Assembly (NCBI GenBank): GCA_017938365.1
Contig: JAGBBT010000044.1
Location: 1 to 64,000 of the forward strand
Source: Treponema sp.
GTDB taxonomy: Bacteria > Spirochaetota > Spirochaetia > Treponematales > Treponemataceae
Direction: 5' to 3'
Length of the DNA: 64,000 bases
The notes under the pieces are model-generated. The model saw only the letters and a list, made by a program, of their open reading frames with translations. It made no database searches and was not told where the DNA came from. The translations under genes and the position numbers were made by a program. Of this stretch, positions 54,440 to 63,384 are shown one piece after another. Within the stretch, counting starts at the first letter, position 1, and each line of letters begins with the position of its first letter.

Positions 54440-55183
54440 TTATGCTTCTAAATCAAAATCATCTGGAAATTCAGCTGTATGATATACATTCTGAACATCA
54501 TCATTATCTTCCAATTTATCAAGAAGTTTCTGAATCTTTGCAGCTGTATCTTTATCAACAGCAGTATATGCATCTGGAACAAGCCCAACATCAGCAGAAA
54601 GTGATTCTAAACCTTTTTCATTTAATGCATCAGCTACAGCAGCAAATGCATCAGGAGAAGTAGAAACTGTAATTACACCGTCTTCATTTACAATGTCATC
54701 AGCCCCAGCTTCAAGTGCAACTTCCATTACTTCATCTTCAGAAACTTTTTCTGCATCAAATTCTATTGTACCTTTACGCTGGAACATACGAGATACAGAA
54801 CCTGAAACACCAAGATTTCCACCACTTTTTGAGAAAATATTGCGAACATCAGCAGCTGCACGGTTTTTATTATCAGTAAGAACTTCAACCATTACAGCAA
54901 CTCCACCAGGAGCATATCCTTCATAAACAAGTTCTTCGTAAGAAGCTCCACCATCTTCACCAGTACCTTTTTTTATAGCACGTTCGATATTATCTTTTGG
55001 CATATTAGCAGCACGAGCTTTAATAATTACTGTACGAAGACGAGGGTTAGAATTTGGATCACCACCACCCATTCTTGCGGCAATAGAAATTTCTTTGATA
55101 AATTTTGTAAATAACTTACCGCGTTTTGCGTCTGCAATACCTTTTGCATGTTTAATGGTTGCCCATTTACTATGTCCTGACAT
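54440..55183 (-). CDS. yebC: YebC/PmpR-family protein
   Basis: A 247-residue TACO1/YebC family protein, opening with the invariant MSGHSKWATIKHAKGIADAKRGKLFTKF block; GGDPNSNPRLRTVI and GYAPGGVAVMVEVLTDN follow. Members act as DNA-binding regulators or promote translation of difficult peptides at the ribosome. It has AAGGAGAC before the ATG and its own terminator. The link to ruvC is a widely conserved neighbourhood. Confidence 0.95.
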   Translation of the reverse strand: MSGHSKWATIKHAKGIADAKRGKLFTKFIKEISIAARMGGGDPNSNPRLRTVIIKARAANMPKDNIERAIKKGTGEDGGASYEELVYEGYAPGGVAVMVEVLTDNKNRAAADVRNIFSKSGGNLGVSGSVSRMFQRKGTIEFDAEKVSEDEVMEVALEAGADDIVNEDGVITVSTSPDAFAAVADALNEKGLESLSADVGLVPDAYTAVDKDTAAKIQKLLDKLEDNDDVQNVYHTAEFPDDFDLEA

Positions 55184-55280
55184 GAAAAGTCTCCTTATAA
55201 ATAAATTACGAATTTAATGATACATCATACCAAAAAAAACTACATCTTGTAAATAGAGTAGCATTCAATATGGCATACAG

Positions 55281-57518
55281 TTATTTTTTTAATAAATTTT
55301 TTATTGTAGAACCAGTTTTTTCACTTATACTGTTCGACACTTTATCTGGCATTGACGTTTTCAATTGTTTTGTAATTTCGCTTTTTTTAGCATCAATTAT
55401 CTTTGAAATATCATTTACACTAGATTTCGATGAATTAATTTGAGATGAAATATTACCAAATTTTGAAAATAATTCATTTGCACCATCTGTAGAACCACCA
55501 ATCTGTTTAGAAATTTTTTCCAGAGCAGCAGACTTTACATTCTCAAGTTCTTTATTAGCAACAACATTTATTGCATTCGATAAAATTTTATCAAAATTTG
55601 TAGATAAATTTAAATCAACACCATTTTTTTCTGAAAAACCAACTTTCGCTTGTAAAGCTAAACTGTTCACAGATGTTAAAGCCTGAGAATAAATTCTTTC
55701 AGCAATTTCAGAAGATAATGGTTTTGAAGTAACCTTTACTGGATCCATATTCATAGAACCAGACCCTGAAAAACTAAAATCTGAATCAGCAACTAACTTA
55801 GCAGAAATCGTAGAAACTCCATCAAAAATAGGCATTCCAGCAGAATCAATATTCTTAGAGAAATCTAACAAAAGAGGAAAATTCTCACCAGAATAGGAAC
55901 ACTGTATAAGTGGATCAGAAATATTTGACCTTGCATCAACAACTAAGTTTACATTATGAAGAACAGTTTTTTGATTGTATTTTCCACTTATAATCCATGG
56001 CTCGCCTCTTTTATTCATATCATTAGAAATATTTGTAGCCTTGACTTCAATTCCTACTCCACTACCATGAAGTTTCTCTATTAAAAATGAAGGAACTTTA
56101 TCAGCTTTCCAGTAAACATTACGCCCTACATATCTCTTACTTTCTTTCTTTGCAGTTTCTTTTGCTTTTTTTATATTTTTCTTTACTTCCTCTGAATCAG
56201 ACTTTCCAGTTCCCTTCATTGCACCAGCATAAGAAATAAGTTGTTTTAAATAAGGATAATATTTACCTAGCATTGCATAAGATGCCTCATCCAATGTATT
56301 TGAAATTGTATTCTTTACTTCTGAAATATCAAAAATTGCCACTTGGGTTTGCAAAAGATTCTTATCGTTTTGAATAGCGTCATCTAATTTCTTTTTTAAG
56401 GCATTAACCTTTTTCTGATCATCATCAAAAGATAACACAGAATTTTCAATATCGCTCTTTACATTTTTAATTTCTTTAGCAGAAGATTCTATTTCTTTTA
56501 ATAATGCAGAAATTTCTGTTACATTCGAAATTTTAGAAGTATTAAGAGATGTCAATTTTGCTGTACTTGCTTTTAACGCTTCAACCTTCTGCTGTAACTC
56601 AGAAGGCTTATTTTTCCATGTTTCTATAATTTGTTTTAGTTCTTCCTCAACTTCTTTTGCAACGGTTGGGGATTTTATATTATTTTTTAGATTTTCAGAA
56701 ATTTTATTAGGATCATACATTGAAAATAAAGTTTCAAAAGAATTTTTTGCTTTTTCAGAATTTGATCCCATTTTTTCTTTTAATGATTTGTAAAAACCTG
56801 TTGAATCAGTTTTTTCTTCTTTTTCTTGTGCAGTTTTTTTCTTTATAGGAAGAGCTCCACTGTTCTTTCGTTCAGTACCAAGAGCAATTCCTGTAATTTC
56901 TATATTTTCTGCATCAAAACGAGCTCTTAATAACTGTGTTAAATTAAAATCCAAATCCAATTTATCAAATTGAAAAATATTTTTCATAGGTTCGTCAGCA
57001 GAAGCTTGAGCTAAATTATTCACAGTAATATGAGCACCAAAAATTTCAACATTAACAGAACCAATATCACATTTTGCCCCGAAAGCTGATTGCATAACAG
57101 ACTTTATACCAAATTTCGTAACAGGATTTTTAAACACAGTTACAACAACACAAACAACAGTAATCGCAATGGCAACTGCTAAAAAAGATCCAACTTTGAT
57201 TCTTCCCTTATTCTTTTTAATTTCTTTAGAAAGTTCAACTAATCGCTTTATTTCTTTTTTTGTAAACGACGAATCTAAAGGTATTCTCAAAACATCCCTT
57301 TCTTTTTTATCTTTTGAAAGTTTAAATAAATCTGTAACAAATTTTTTATCATCAGGGATATACAATTTATCAGAAATATGCTTTTTGAATTTTTTTTCTG
57401 TATATGATTTTTTAAAAATTCCAGGAAGCTTTTTCACAGAAACTTTTTTTTCAGACTTTTTTTCTTTTACAGGTTTTATTTTCTTTTCAGAATTAACATC
57501 ATTTTTTTTATATGCCAT
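55281..57518 (-). CDS. TIGR03545-family AsmA-like membrane protein
   Basis: A 745-residue protein: basic, Lys-rich N terminus (~1-105), one membrane helix (~110-132, FLAVAIAITVVCVVVTVF), then a large periplasmic part. Residues ~135-210 (FGAKCDIGSVNVEIFGAHIT, 'IEITGIALG') resemble the start of AsmA/DUF748 lipid-transfer-type proteins; a long coiled coil lies at ~270-400, and more beta repeats follow. Together with the next gene it matches the TIGR03545/TIGR03546 pair. Lipid or envelope transport is only inferred. Confidence 0.75.
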   Translation of the reverse strand: MAYKKNDVNSEKKIKPVKEKKSEKKVSVKKLPGIFKKSYTEKKFKKHISDKLYIPDDKKFVTDLFKLSKDKKERDVLRIPLDSSFTKKEIKRLVELSKEIKKNKGRIKVGSFLAVAIAITVVCVVVTVFKNPVTKFGIKSVMQSAFGAKCDIGSVNVEIFGAHITVNNLAQASADEPMKNIFQFDKLDLDFNLTQLLRARFDAENIEITGIALGTERKNSGALPIKKKTAQEKEEKTDSTGFYKSLKEKMGSNSEKAKNSFETLFSMYDPNKISENLKNNIKSPTVAKEVEEELKQIIETWKNKPSELQQKVEALKASTAKLTSLNTSKISNVTEISALLKEIESSAKEIKNVKSDIENSVLSFDDDQKKVNALKKKLDDAIQNDKNLLQTQVAIFDISEVKNTISNTLDEASYAMLGKYYPYLKQLISYAGAMKGTGKSDSEEVKKNIKKAKETAKKESKRYVGRNVYWKADKVPSFLIEKLHGSGVGIEVKATNISNDMNKRGEPWIISGKYNQKTVLHNVNLVVDARSNISDPLIQCSYSGENFPLLLDFSKNIDSAGMPIFDGVSTISAKLVADSDFSFSGSGSMNMDPVKVTSKPLSSEIAERIYSQALTSVNSLALQAKVGFSEKNGVDLNLSTNFDKILSNAINVVANKELENVKSAALEKISKQIGGSTDGANELFSKFGNISSQINSSKSSVNDISKIIDAKKSEITKQLKTSMPDKVSNSISEKTGSTIKNLLKK

Positions 57519-57523
57519 AGTAC

Positions 57524-58036
57524 TTACCTATCCCCTATCGAACTTGCTATTTTTGAAATAAAAGGTAATTGATTTATTAATTTATAAACTTTTGAATTCT
57601 TTATGAAAGAAGCAGCATATTTACGCCAAATAAAGATAAGAAATCGTCCAAAAAAATATATTGGCACATAAAAAAGAATTCCACATAAAAAAGATCCCAT
57701 AACAACAGAATTGTTAAATTTTGTAAATGCAACAAAGGGAATGTCTAACAATGTTCCAAAAAAGCTAGAAAAAGCAGGAATAGTTAAAAACCAATAACCA
57801 ACATTATCAAACAAAGAATCAAAGGCAGGAGATATAGCAGCACCAACAAGAATCATAATTAGATACGATGGCTTATTTATTCTTATGAACAGAATAAATA
57901 AAAAAACTAAATACCAAAACAAATTATCTTTTGGCATTAAACCTAAAATTGCACCACAAGAAAAAGCATGTGCAATCTCACCTGGATTAACATTCGAATT
58001 AAAAGACTTTAATAAATTTGAAATTGATTTAACCAT
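57524..58036 (-). CDS. TIGR03546-family membrane protein
   Basis: A 170-residue protein with about four membrane helices, beginning with the amphipathic NPGEIAHAFSCGAILGLMPKDN that resembles DUF2062 domains. It starts the pair and is 5 bases from the TIGR03545 gene. The two families are recalled as adjacent in many genomes, so a two-part membrane system is likely. Confidence 0.78.
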   Translation of the reverse strand: MVKSISNLLKSFNSNVNPGEIAHAFSCGAILGLMPKDNLFWYLVFLFILFIRINKPSYLIMILVGAAISPAFDSLFDNVGYWFLTIPAFSSFFGTLLDIPFVAFTKFNNSVVMGSFLCGILFYVPIYFFGRFLIFIWRKYAASFIKNSKVYKLINQLPFISKIASSIGDR

Positions 58037-58131
58037 AGTGATAATTGTAACACAATAAAATAAAATGATACAATGAATATGAGTTTTATTTTATTTATAA
58101 GAATTTTCTTATTTTATCTTCAGGAAACAAA

Positions 58132-59223
58132 ATGTTTATAATCGCAGAAATTGGAACTTCCCACGGAGGAAACATAAACAAGGCAAAAAAACTAATAGAC
58201 TGTGCTTTAAATGCAGGAGCTGATGCAGTAAAATTTCAATGGGTGTACGCAGATGAAATTCTACATCCAAATACAGGATATGTAACACTTCCAGGTGGTA
58301 AAATCCGCCTATATGATAAGTATAAAGAATTAGAAGTTTCACCATCATTTTTTTTAGAATGCAAAGAATACGCAAAATCAAAAAAAATAAAATTTATTTG
58401 TACTCCATTCGGTTTGAAAAGTCTAAAAGAGTTAGTGAAAATTAATCCAGATTACATAAAAATTGCATCTCCAGAATTAAATCACATTCCATTACTAAAA
58501 TCCCTTGCAAACATAAGAAAAGAAAAAGATATTCCAATCATAATATCATCAGGAGTTTCAACTCTTAACGATATAGAAAAAGCATTATCAATACTAGGAA
58601 ATAGAAATATAACTTTGTTACATTGTGTTACATTTTATCCAGCTCCAGAGGAAGAATATAACTTAAAAGTTTTAAAAACTCTTTCAGAAAAATTTAACAT
58701 TCCTGTAGGTGTTAGCGATCATTCATTAAACCCTGTTTTAGTTCCTGCATTATCCTTTGCTATGGGAGGAACTATGATAGAAAAACATATAACTCTTAGT
58801 AAAACAACTGATGGTTTAGACGATCCTGTAGCACTTACGGAAGAACAATTTTCACAAATGTGCTTTTGCATTAATCAATGTAAAGCATTATTAAAAAGAT
58901 ATGAAGAAAAAGGAATTGATTTAATTATCCAACAAATGAAAGACGAATTTTCTAATGAAGTCGTAAACAAAGTATTGGGCTCAGGAGAAAAAAAATTAGC
59001 ATCCATAGAAGAACAAAACTACGGAAGAACAAACAGAAGTTTACATTTCATGAGAGATATGCAAAAAGGTGAATTAATAAAAGAATCAGATATTGGTATT
59101 CTACGAACAGAAAAGGAACTAACTCCCGGTATCAGCCCAGAATTTTACGATTCTGTAATTAATAGAACTTTAACTCGAGATATTTCTGCTGGAGAAGGAG
59201 TTCAGTTAAAGGATTATAAATAA
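58132..59223 (+). CDS. NeuB-type nonulosonic acid synthase
   Basis: A 363-residue synthase condensing phosphoenolpyruvate with an amino sugar. TIM barrel: IIAEIGTSHGGN, AGADAVKFQ, TPFGLKSLKEL, IKIASPEL, IIISSGVST, LHCVTFYPAP, VGVSDHS and GGTMIEKHITL. A C-terminal antifreeze-like (SAF) domain follows (~290-363; NRSLHFMRDMQKGELI). Sialic, pseudaminic or legionaminic acid cannot be told apart. Linked enzymes are the dehydratase and aminotransferase at 45070-47790. The stop abuts the coaX stop. Confidence 0.9.
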   Translation: MFIIAEIGTSHGGNINKAKKLIDCALNAGADAVKFQWVYADEILHPNTGYVTLPGGKIRLYDKYKELEVSPSFFLECKEYAKSKKIKFICTPFGLKSLKELVKINPDYIKIASPELNHIPLLKSLANIRKEKDIPIIISSGVSTLNDIEKALSILGNRNITLLHCVTFYPAPEEEYNLKVLKTLSEKFNIPVGVSDHSLNPVLVPALSFAMGGTMIEKHITLSKTTDGLDDPVALTEEQFSQMCFCINQCKALLKRYEEKGIDLIIQQMKDEFSNEVVNKVLGSGEKKLASIEEQNYGRTNRSLHFMRDMQKGELIKESDIGILRTEKELTPGISPEFYDSVINRTLTRDISAGEGVQLKDYK

Positions 59224-60018
59224 CTAAGTCTCTACATACAAAGCAATTTTTCTTAAACCAGAAAGAGTGAAATTTTTATCAACCTCATCAAAACAGTCTG
59301 TCAGTGGTCTTAGAACACTGTTTAATCCACCAGTTGCAACAACATAAATATCAGTCTTACTACAACCAGTTTTAACGGATAAATCTTCTTTCATTCTATT
59401 TACAAGAGATTCAACAAGACCTTTATATCCAAGAACAATTCCTGATTGGACAGCCATTATAGTATTTGTCCCTAAACTTGATTCAGGAGCTTCAAGTGCA
59501 ACATCAGGTATTTGTGCAGTGTTTGTAAAAAGAGCTCTAATCGCAGTTCCTAAACCAGGTGTTATTGCTATTCCTTGAATATTACCTTTATTATCAACAG
59601 CAGTGAAAGTCAAAGCAGTACCAAAATCAACAACAATTGATGCTTTTTTATATCTTGTCCAAGCTTCAACTGCATTACAAAGTAAATCACTTCCAATCTC
59701 ATGAATAGCTGATTCTGGAATATGAATAGGTAGTTTTGGATATATTTCAGGAGAAACAATTAAAGGTTTATTCCCAATTAACAATTTTATAGCTTTTACA
59801 AAGGGACCTATAAGAATTGGAACAACAGAACTCAATACCGATGATTTAATATTATCTTTTTTTACAAAAGAATTTCGCATTAAAGTTTCAAGAACTGTAA
59901 AATATTCATCTCCAGTTCTGCGACTATCAGTAGAAATTCTCCATTCTTGAATCAATTCTTCATTGTCAAATACAGCAACAACAATATTAGAATTTCCAAT
60001 ATCAACAGCTAAAAGCAT
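59224..60018 (-). CDS. coaX: Type III pantothenate kinase
   Basis: A 264-residue ASKHA-fold kinase doing the first step of coenzyme A synthesis. LLAVDIGNSNIVVAVFDNE, GSDLLCNAVEAW, VVDFGTALTFTAVD and GIAITPGLGTAIRALF are family landmarks. It diverges from hisS with a 63-base gap. Confidence 0.95.
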   Translation of the reverse strand: MLLAVDIGNSNIVVAVFDNEELIQEWRISTDSRRTGDEYFTVLETLMRNSFVKKDNIKSSVLSSVVPILIGPFVKAIKLLIGNKPLIVSPEIYPKLPIHIPESAIHEIGSDLLCNAVEAWTRYKKASIVVDFGTALTFTAVDNKGNIQGIAITPGLGTAIRALFTNTAQIPDVALEAPESSLGTNTIMAVQSGIVLGYKGLVESLVNRMKEDLSVKTGCSKTDIYVVATGGLNSVLRPLTDCFDEVDKNFTLSGLRKIALYVET

Positions 60019-60081
60019 ACAATCCTCTAACCAATTAAATATATAATAGACTTTACATGTTTTTTAGGGTATTATAACCCC

Positions 60082-61386
60082 ATGGCAAATCTAATTCAAC
60101 CAAGAATATTAAAAGGGTTTAGAGATATATTACCAATTGGAGAAATTGAACGCTCAACCCTTCAAGAAAAAATTACAAAAGTATATAGATCATTTGGTTT
60201 TGTACCAATTGATACCCCTGTTTTAGAATATTCAGAAATATTACTCAGAAAATCAAATGGAGAAACAGAAAAACAAGTTTTCAGATTCATGGATAACGGA
60301 AAAAGAGATGTAGCTTTACGATTTGATTTAACCGTTCCATTTGCACGATTCGTCGCACAACACGAAAGTGAATTATATTTTCCATTCAAAAGATATCACA
60401 TAGCAAAAGTTTGGAGAGGTGAAAAACCTCAAGCAGGAAGATACAGAGAATTTGTTCAATGTGATATCGATACAGTTGGTTCTGACAGTGCTTCGAGTGA
60501 TTTTGAAATTTTAAATGTAATGAAAACAGCATTAGAAGCAATTGGTGTTTCTGACATTACAATAAAAGTTAACCACAGAGGAATTTTTAATAAATTCTTA
60601 ACAAAACTGAATCTAAGCGAAAAATCAGAAGATATATTGCGTTCTGTTGATAAACTTGCAAAAGTTGGAGAAACAGAAGTAAAAAAAGAACTTATAGAAA
60701 TTACCGAATCAGAAGAAACTGCAAACGAAATTTTAAAATATATAGCAGGTGATAAGGATTTCGATTCTACATTAAATATGATAGAAGAAATGTCTGGCGG
60801 AGTTTCAGCCGAGTCAAATAGAATGAGAGAAATTAGAAAAATGATGATTGCAGCTGGAATTGAATCAACATTTAAATTAGATCCATCTATCACTCGAGGT
60901 CTTGATTATTATACAGGAATTGTATACGAAACATTCTTAAACCAATTACCAACCATAGGTTCTGTGTGTTCTGGAGGAAGATACGACAATCTTGCAGGAC
61001 TTTATATGAAAAATAAAGTTCCGGGAGTTGGTGCAAGTATTGGACTCGACAGATTAATTGCAGGTCTTGAGGAATTAGGAAAACTTTCACAAAAAGGCAG
61101 TTATTTGGATGTAGAAATTTTTTGTACAGATGAGCAACTTTCTGTTCATTATCAAAAAATAGCTGCAATTTTAAGATCCAATAATATAAATGTAGAAGTT
61201 TTTCCAGATTGCAAAAAAATGAATCAACAATATTCTGTTACAGAAGGAAAAAATATTCCATGGGGAATCATAATCGACAAAGAAAGTGCAGAAAAAAATA
61301 TCCTAACTCTGAAGAACTTAAAAACACGAGAACAGTATAAAGATATTTCCGTGGAAGATGCTATAAAACAAATCTTAAAAAAATAA
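60082..61386 (+). CDS. hisS: Histidyl-tRNA synthetase
   Basis: A class II synthetase of 434 residues. Motif 1 around PIDTPVLEYSEIL, motif 2 FKRYHIAKVWRGEKPQAGRY, the histidine loop GLDYYTGIVYE and motif 3 GVGASIGLDRLI are complete; an anticodon-binding domain ends the protein. No ribosome site is visible. It is closed by the terminator at 61390. Confidence 0.97.
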   Translation: MANLIQPRILKGFRDILPIGEIERSTLQEKITKVYRSFGFVPIDTPVLEYSEILLRKSNGETEKQVFRFMDNGKRDVALRFDLTVPFARFVAQHESELYFPFKRYHIAKVWRGEKPQAGRYREFVQCDIDTVGSDSASSDFEILNVMKTALEAIGVSDITIKVNHRGIFNKFLTKLNLSEKSEDILRSVDKLAKVGETEVKKELIEITESEETANEILKYIAGDKDFDSTLNMIEEMSGGVSAESNRMREIRKMMIAAGIESTFKLDPSITRGLDYYTGIVYETFLNQLPTIGSVCSGGRYDNLAGLYMKNKVPGVGASIGLDRLIAGLEELGKLSQKGSYLDVEIFCTDEQLSVHYQKIAAILRSNNINVEVFPDCKKMNQQYSVTEGKNIPWGIIIDKESAEKNILTLKNLKTREQYKDISVEDAIKQILKK

Positions 61387-61389
61387 ATA

Positions 61390-61425
61390 AAAAAAGGCTT
61401 CACCAGTTGATGAAGCCTTTTTTTT
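61390..61425. terminator. Bidirectional terminator, hisS / SH3-like lipoprotein
   Basis: A 13-bp stem AAAAAAGGCTTCA/TGAAGCCTTTTTT is flanked by T runs on both strands; it serves the converging genes. Confidence 0.93.
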
Positions 61426-61780
61426 ATTTATCCAACAACTTGGATGCTGATTTTGCCTTTAGTTTATTAGAATAAACAGACACTGCAAACCCTGGAATCC
61501 ACCCTTCTTTTACAGCATACCATAATTCTTTTTTATCACCAATTTTAACAGATGTAGAGCCTTCTACGACCATAATGGCACCCTTTCGAAAGTGCGTAAC
61601 AACTTCTTCATTATAATCAAAAGATTTATAACAAGCTACATAAGGCTCGCTCACCAGTAACCATTCAACACCAGGTTTCATCGCCAATGGATCAGAAGAA
61701 TCAAAAGTCAACAAATCATTTTTCTTTGAACAACCTAAAATAAGAAAAAAAATCAAAAATAATAAATATATTCTCTTCAT
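61424..61780 (-). CDS. Small SH3-like lipoprotein
   Basis: A 118-residue lipoprotein (lipobox LILGC, C17). The mature part contains one SH3b-like module, WLLVSEPYVACYKSFDYNEE … LWYAVKEGWIPGFAV, of the kind that binds cell wall or peptides. It is the last gene of a minus-strand cluster, 12 bases after the Nudix gene. Confidence 0.78.
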   Translation of the reverse strand: MKRIYLLFLIFFLILGCSKKNDLLTFDSSDPLAMKPGVEWLLVSEPYVACYKSFDYNEEVVTHFRKGAIMVVEGSTSVKIGDKKELWYAVKEGWIPGFAVSVYSNKLKAKSASKLLDK

Positions 61781-61792
61781 TTATAATCCAAT

Positions 61793-62203
61793 CTACAAAG
61801 AATTTGCTAAATATTTTACAACTTGTGGATAGATAAGCATATCAGAATCAACAAATTCCAATGTTGGAATTTCAGCAAGCTCAACCCATTTATATTCCGT
61901 ATGTTCTGTGAGTTGATATTTTTCTATCATTCCATTATGAGGCAAAAAAACAACATATGCTCTTAATGAAAATTCATTACCATTATGTTTAAAACTCGCC
62001 TCTGCAATTTTATCACCAACAGTAACATTAATTCCAAATTCTTCTTTAATTTCTCGAATAATAGCCTGAGAATCAGTTTCACCATCCTCTACCTTTCCAC
62101 CAGGAAATTCCCATCTATTTCCCATCTGTCCAGAAGGATTACGATGTGCAATCAAGACTTTTTTTTCATCAAAAGCAATACAAGCAATAGAATTTTTAAT
62201 CAT
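61793..62203 (-). CDS. Nudix hydrolase (MutT-like)
   Basis: A 136-residue (d)NTP pyrophosphohydrolase-type protein. The Nudix box GKVEDGETDSQAIIREIKEE is complete (Gx5Ex7REUxEE). AIACIAFDEKKVLIAHR and the WEFPGG lead-in resemble MutT, which removes oxidised dGTP; exact substrate unknown. Confidence 0.93.
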   Translation of the reverse strand: MIKNSIACIAFDEKKVLIAHRNPSGQMGNRWEFPGGKVEDGETDSQAIIREIKEEFGINVTVGDKIAEASFKHNGNEFSLRAYVVFLPHNGMIEKYQLTEHTEYKWVELAEIPTLEFVDSDMLIYPQVVKYLANSL

Positions 62204-62212
62204 TATAAACCT

Positions 62213-62698
62213 CTATAAAAATAAAACTCTAGGAAATATAAAATGTAAAATACCAGCTAAAATACAAAAGATTCCTAAATATTTTCGTCCACCAACAAAA
62301 ACTGAAATAAAAATAGACGGAATTGAAAGTTGAACGGAAGATTTTTGAGAATAATATTCCATTAATAGTGCAAAACAACCTGCAATTCCAGCAACAGCAG
62401 GAATCAAATCACCAATAATTGGAACATCATTCTGTATCGCTGAAAGAAGTTTCATAATTCCAACTAAACCAGAAAGGATAGCTATTACTAAGCGAAAAGT
62501 CATATCATCAAGCAATAATTTATTTGTTATTTTTGGAAACTCATTTTTTTCAGTTAATTCTTCATCAGAATCATCATTTTCAGAAAAAGAATCAAGAGGC
62601 TCAATTTCATTTGATAATCTCATAAAATTTGTCGCATAAACAAGAATAAATCCTGTTATAACATTTAAAACTATTGAAAGAAAATAAAACTGTAACAT
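62213..62698 (-). CDS. Membrane protein of unknown function
   Basis: A 161-residue protein with about four membrane helices (~2-26, 68-89, 93-112, 127-160) and an acidic loop (FSENDDSDEELTEKNE). AGGGAG lies before the ATG. It is 9 bases from the Nudix gene. No family recognised. Confidence 0.72.
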   Translation of the reverse strand: MLQFYFLSIVLNVITGFILVYATNFMRLSNEIEPLDSFSENDDSDEELTEKNEFPKITNKLLLDDMTFRLVIAILSGLVGIMKLLSAIQNDVPIIGDLIPAVAGIAGCFALLMEYYSQKSSVQLSIPSIFISVFVGGRKYLGIFCILAGILHFIFPRVLFL

Positions 62699-62764
62699 AA
62701 AAACTCCCTAAAAATAAATAAAACGCTTTATTTATTTTCAAACTTAATAAATGTATAATATAAA

Positions 62765-62793
62765 AATCTAGTCTGTAAAACAAACTAGAAAAA
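62765..62793 (-). terminator. Weak terminator between two membrane-protein genes
   Basis: TCTAGT-TG pairs with CA-ACTAGA (8 bp, one mismatch), followed by TTTTTAT on the minus strand. Confidence 0.45.
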
Positions 62794-62821
62794 TTCAAAA
62801 TTGTAGCAAACCATAAAAAAA

Positions 62822-63379
62822 TCAATTTTTCTTAACAACAGAAGACAAATTTTTTTCATATTTTGAAATTTTTATTTCTGCGACAACATTCACTATATCA
62901 TAATCTGTAAAAGTTGTCCTTAAATAAGTTTCAATTCCTTGATAAGAACCTGTTAATAATTCCTTGTTTATAAGTTGTTTTTGAGAATCGAAGCACTTAA
63001 TCATTACATTTATTGGCAATATATCATTAGACTTTTCTTGATTTGTCGAATCAAAACAAACACTAACATAAATTGTATCATCAAAAGAGAACGCAGACAA
63101 AGAAACTGGGATATTATAAATAATATCTTCGCCAGATTTATTGAACAAAAAATTAAAGATTACGACAAAAAAACAGAGAATCAATGCAAAAAAAATTAAT
63201 CGATTACTTTTTGAATCAACTAAAGACCTAAACACTCCAACTTTACAGTTTTTAAAATTTCCTCCATAAAAGTCTTGAACTATCTTTGGAGCTCTTTTTA
63301 TTCGCTCTTCCCTACTGTAGTAAAACTTCAATTCTTGAGAATTTTCATCATGACATTCTTCTACATTTGAAAAATCCAT
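62822..63379 (-). CDS. Single-pass membrane protein of unknown function
   Basis: A 185-residue protein: charged cytoplasmic part (~1-60), one helix (~62-80, FFALILCFFVVIFNFLF), and a ~100-residue periplasmic beta-rich domain. It starts 5 bases after the stop of the partial upstream gene, so both are probably one transcript. Confidence 0.72.
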   Translation of the reverse strand: MDFSNVEECHDENSQELKFYYSREERIKRAPKIVQDFYGGNFKNCKVGVFRSLVDSKSNRLIFFALILCFFVVIFNFLFNKSGEDIIYNIPVSLSAFSFDDTIYVSVCFDSTNQEKSNDILPINVMIKCFDSQKQLINKELLTGSYQGIETYLRTTFTDYDIVNVVAEIKISKYEKNLSSVVKKN

Positions 63380-63384
63380 AATTA

